From the NCBI GenBank assembly GCA_029549845.1, contig JAKPIL010000055.1, positions 1-6,473 on the forward strand: DNA of 6,473 nucleotides, written 5' to 3'. Of the stretch, positions 4,646 to 6,473 are shown piece by piece. Position 1 is the stretch's first letter, and each line of letters begins with the position of its first letter. The DNA is from a bacterium. Lineage in GTDB: Bacteria > Patescibacteriota > Saccharimonadia > Saccharimonadales > UBA4665. The translations under genes were made by a program, and so were the position numbers. The notes under the pieces were generated by a model. The model did not search any database and was not told where the DNA came from. It was given only the letters and a program-made list of their open reading frames with translations.

Positions 4646-5800
4646 TTATTCTCCGTGTTCTTCGATGGCATCGAGCAGTGAAGATTCAAGCTGCTCTTTC
4701 TTCTTCAGCTTTGGCTGCTTTGGCAGTTCTTTCACCTGTGGTTCACCCTCTACGACGGCCTGTTTTTCGGCTTCAATATCAAGCTCATATCCAACCAGCT
4801 TGCTCGCCAGACGCACATTTTGCCCACCGCGGCCAATGGCAATACTCAGCTGGTCTTCTGGAACGTACACCTTGGCACGCTTTGCAGATTCATCTATAGC
4901 GACACGATTCACCTTGGTTGGGCTCAGTGCGTTCATGATGTACTGTGCCGTGTCATCGGCAAAGACGATGATGTCTATCTTTTCCTGCTCGCCCACTTCA
5001 CCCACAACTGCATTTACACGAGTACCGTGGCCACCCACAAAGGTGCCCACCGGGTCTACGCCTGCGACAGTACTGGCAACGGCTATTTTGCTGCGCACAC
5101 CAGCTTCACGGGCAATGTTCTTTATTTCGACCGCGCCAGCCTCTAGCTCTGGCACTTCTGCGCGGAACAGCCATTCCATAAACTGCGTATTGCCGCGACT
5201 AACCACCAGCTGCGGGCCACGTGGGCCACGCTCTACATCTTTCAAGTACACCTTTAGGCGCTGGCTTGGGTAATAGCGCTCACCCTGAATCTGCTCACTG
5301 CGGGGCATAATTCCCTGTGCTTTGCCTAGTTCTAGTCGCACAATCATGCCTTCTACGCGTGACACCATGGCATTTATGACGGTGCCGATTTTATCCTCGT
5401 ACTCTGCCAGCACAATCTCGCGCTCTGCTTCACGCAGCCGCTGTAATATAACCTGCTTTGCAGTTTGAGCAGCCACGCGGCCAAAGCTCGTTACCTTTTC
5501 GTGAATCTCTACCATGTCGCCTATGGCGGCATCTTTTTTCAGCTTCTTTGCGTCTACCAGGCTAATTTCAAAATCTTCGTCGCCAATCTTCTCCACGACC
5601 TCCTTAGACACATACGCGTCTACTTCGCCACTGTGCATATTCATGCTCACGCGCACTTCTTGCTCGCGGTCACCGTAGTCGCGGCGGTATGCAGCGGCCA
5701 GGGCCTGCTCTACCACCTCTGTAACGGTGTCTTCGGGCAAATTCTTTTCCTCGGCAATTGCCTGTATAGCGACTGCTAATTGTTTAAAATCCATATCCAT
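4646..5800 (-). CDS. nusA: Transcription termination/antitermination factor NusA
   Basis: NusA binds the RNA polymerase flap and nascent RNA, and modulates pausing, intrinsic termination and antitermination. The 384-residue protein has the compact bacterial layout: an N-terminal polymerase-binding domain (about 1-125) ending in the conserved FGRVAAQTAKQVILQRLREA; an S1 domain (about 130-195); KH1 (about 205-275) with the loop GGHG (256-259); KH2 (about 280-345) with GRGG (323-326) in IAIGRGGQNVRLAS; and a short charged tail with no E. coli-type acidic repeats. ATG at 5800 is chosen because AAGGGAG lies 6 nt upstream; an in-frame ATG 6 nt later is less well spaced. No rimP, ylxR or infB flanks it, unlike the common rimP-nusA-infB operon. 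Two candidate promoters and a terminator-like hairpin precede it. Confidence 0.97.
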   Translation of the reverse strand: MDMDFKQLAVAIQAIAEEKNLPEDTVTEVVEQALAAAYRRDYGDREQEVRVSMNMHSGEVDAYVSKEVVEKIGDEDFEISLVDAKKLKKDAAIGDMVEIHEKVTSFGRVAAQTAKQVILQRLREAEREIVLAEYEDKIGTVINAMVSRVEGMIVRLELGKAQGIMPRSEQIQGERYYPSQRLKVYLKDVERGPRGPQLVVSRGNTQFMEWLFRAEVPELEAGAVEIKNIAREAGVRSKIAVASTVAGVDPVGTFVGGHGTRVNAVVGEVGEQEKIDIIVFADDTAQYIMNALSPTKVNRVAIDESAKRAKVYVPEDQLSIAIGRGGQNVRLASKLVGYELDIEAEKQAVVEGEPQVKELPKQPKLKKKEQLESSLLDAIEEHGE

Positions 5801-5806
5801 GAGTTA

Positions 5807-5813
5807 CTCCCTT
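5807..5813 (-). promoter_or_regulatory. nusA ribosome binding site
   Basis: AAGGGAG on the minus strand, 6 nt before ATG at 5800. It favours that ATG over the in-frame one at 5794. Confidence 0.8.
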
Positions 5814-5856
5814 CGGTCGTTCTAGGTACCAATTCACAAGCACCAATGACCAAACT

Positions 5857-5884
5857 TAATTATCTTTTTCATTACTAATGTCAA
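5857..5884 (-). promoter_or_regulatory. nusA proximal promoter P2
   Basis: A perfect -35 TTGACA (minus strand, 5884-5879) with a 16-bp spacer and a moderate -10 TAATTA (5862-5857). Transcription would start near 5850, downstream of the leader hairpin, and so escape attenuation. The -10 is weaker than in P1. Confidence 0.45.
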
Positions 5885-5913
5885 ACATCTACCATCCAAC
5901 ATCTATTCTTACG

Positions 5914-5940
5914 AAAAAAGCCGACCTGCCGGCCGACCTT
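5914..5940 (-). terminator. Terminator-like hairpin in nusA leader (candidate attenuator)
   Basis: On the minus strand GGCCG and CGGCU pair over 5 bp (one G-U) around GCAGGU, followed immediately by six U residues (5919-5914, the first shared with the stem). The segment also contains a direct repeat AGGTCGGC (8 bp, 12-bp period). It lies about 5-30 nt after the predicted P1 start and more than 100 nt before the nusA ATG, so it would terminate P1 transcripts. The short stem resembles weak intrinsic terminators that depend on NusA. Confidence 0.5.
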
Positions 5941-5950
5941 AACTCTGTTC

Positions 5951-5978
5951 ATTGTACCCTTATTAAAGATTGTGTCAA
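5951..5978 (-). promoter_or_regulatory. nusA distal promoter P1
   Basis: A perfect -35 TTGACA (minus strand, 5978-5973), a 16-bp spacer and a near-perfect -10 TACAAT (5956-5951). This is the best promoter in the window by consensus. Start expected near 5944, giving a leader of about 145 nt. Confidence 0.75.
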
Positions 5979-5979
5979 C

Positions 5980-6008
5980 TTGATTTTGTGCGTTAAATGG
6001 TATATAAA
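5980..6008 (+). promoter_or_regulatory. Divergent promoter of the nucleotidyltransferase-like gene
   Basis: -35 TTGATT (5980-5985), a 17-bp spacer and -10 TATAAA (6003-6008). ATG at 6015 follows after 6 nt, so the transcript should begin at or next to the start codon. No Shine-Dalgarno is present. The -35 box is 1 bp from the -35 of nusA P1 on the other strand. Confidence 0.6.
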
Positions 6009-6014
6009 TAGTCA

Positions 6015-6473
6015 ATGATACATAAAGCGTTGGTCGAGACCGGCAATCACATAGCGAGCGTTTTACCTGCCGATGAGATACTCTTCTTGGGTTCACTAAC
6101 GCGTGCAGCAATTCTCAACGGCCCGCTACCCGACATGGATAGACATCGTTTTAATGACATTGACATTGCAGACGGATCGAGACGGCTGACTGATCTATAC
6201 CGAATTCCTTCTGGAGGCAAGGTAGATTTCCGCCCCTCCCAGCACATTGCCTTAGTAAGACCGGGCGTATGGGGCTTATTTGATTTAGACGGTTCCCAAC
6301 TGGGAGAAGTCAATGCAGATCACTTAGGTATATCAAAAGTTACCTCAAAAGCGCTAGGCTTTGAGTCAATTCCCACAATAGATGCCTGTAGCCACGTAGC
6401 ACTACAGACGTACTATCACGCGCTGTATAGACAGCGAGTAATGCCAAAGCATCAGGAACAGTTTATGAGGCTG
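6015..6473 (+). CDS. Nucleotidyltransferase-like protein, N-terminal part (cut by window end)
   Basis: An open frame of 153 codons runs from ATG at 6015 through the last base, so the 3' end is missing. Residues follow the minimal nucleotidyltransferase pattern of the polymerase-beta superfamily. LFLGSLTR has Gly-Ser at 26-27. NDIDIAD supplies D48 and D50 in a DxD strand. KVDF supplies a third carboxylate, D71. These would bind two metals and the nucleotide. The spacing from GS to DxD (21 residues) is within family range. The segment from about 123 onward is probably helical. The substrate cannot be told: tRNA, antibiotic, nucleotide-second-messenger and toxin-type transferases share this core. 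The start is supported by a -10 box 6 nt upstream and the absence of other in-frame starts before GS. It is divergent from nusA. Confidence 0.65.
   Translation, partial: MIHKALVETGNHIASVLPADEILFLGSLTRAAILNGPLPDMDRHRFNDIDIADGSRRLTDLYRIPSGGKVDFRPSQHIALVRPGVWGLFDLDGSQLGEVNADHLGISKVTSKALGFESIPTIDACSHVALQTYYHALYRQRVMPKHQEQFMRL

Overview
The window looks like chromosomal DNA of a small-genome bacterium of the candidate phyla radiation (Patescibacteria), most likely Candidatus Saccharibacteria (TM7). This placement is an inference from the style of the ClpC and NusA proteins, mid GC content, and clpC standing alone behind a CIRCE operator instead of in a ctsR-mcsA-mcsB-clpC operon. UAA and UAG are the stops seen, and nothing suggests recoding. 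No marker gene fixes the taxonomy.

Three complete genes lie on the minus strand. Reading leftward from the right end they are nusA (4646-5800), clpC (1510-3993) and a membrane-anchored or secreted HExxH protein (456-1442). A fourth gene, truncated by the window end, starts at 6015 on the plus strand and diverges from nusA. It carries the GS / DxD / third-Asp signature of the polymerase-beta nucleotidyltransferase fold.

Control regions are informative. clpC has a CIRCE operator (4146-4172) whose spacer contains the -35 box of its promoter, so HrcA repression of this AAA+ unfoldase is expected. nusA has two candidate promoters on either side of a short terminator-like hairpin with a six-U tract, which suggests attenuation and possible NusA autoregulation. 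The upstream nusA promoter is back to back with the promoter of the divergent gene; their -35 boxes are 1 bp apart. clpC and nusA have clear Shine-Dalgarno sequences. The HExxH gene and the plus-strand gene instead have a -10-like box 5-6 nt before ATG and no ribosome binding site, so both may be leaderless.

The most unusual content is a pair of diverged copies of a roughly 380-bp composite element, at about 9-392 and 4262-4637. They have the same orientation, and each sits just past the 3' end of a minus-strand gene. Each copy has a left structured module (nested helices P1-P2-P3 capped by a long hairpin), a middle hairpin series, and a right array of REP-like palindromes (three in copy 1, two in copy 2). 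The copies differ by compensatory base-pair changes in P2 and P3, and the G-U wobbles and GNRA loops favour the plus strand as the RNA strand. I do not recognise this module as a known RNA family. It is the best candidate here for an undescribed structured RNA or hairpin-based mobile element.
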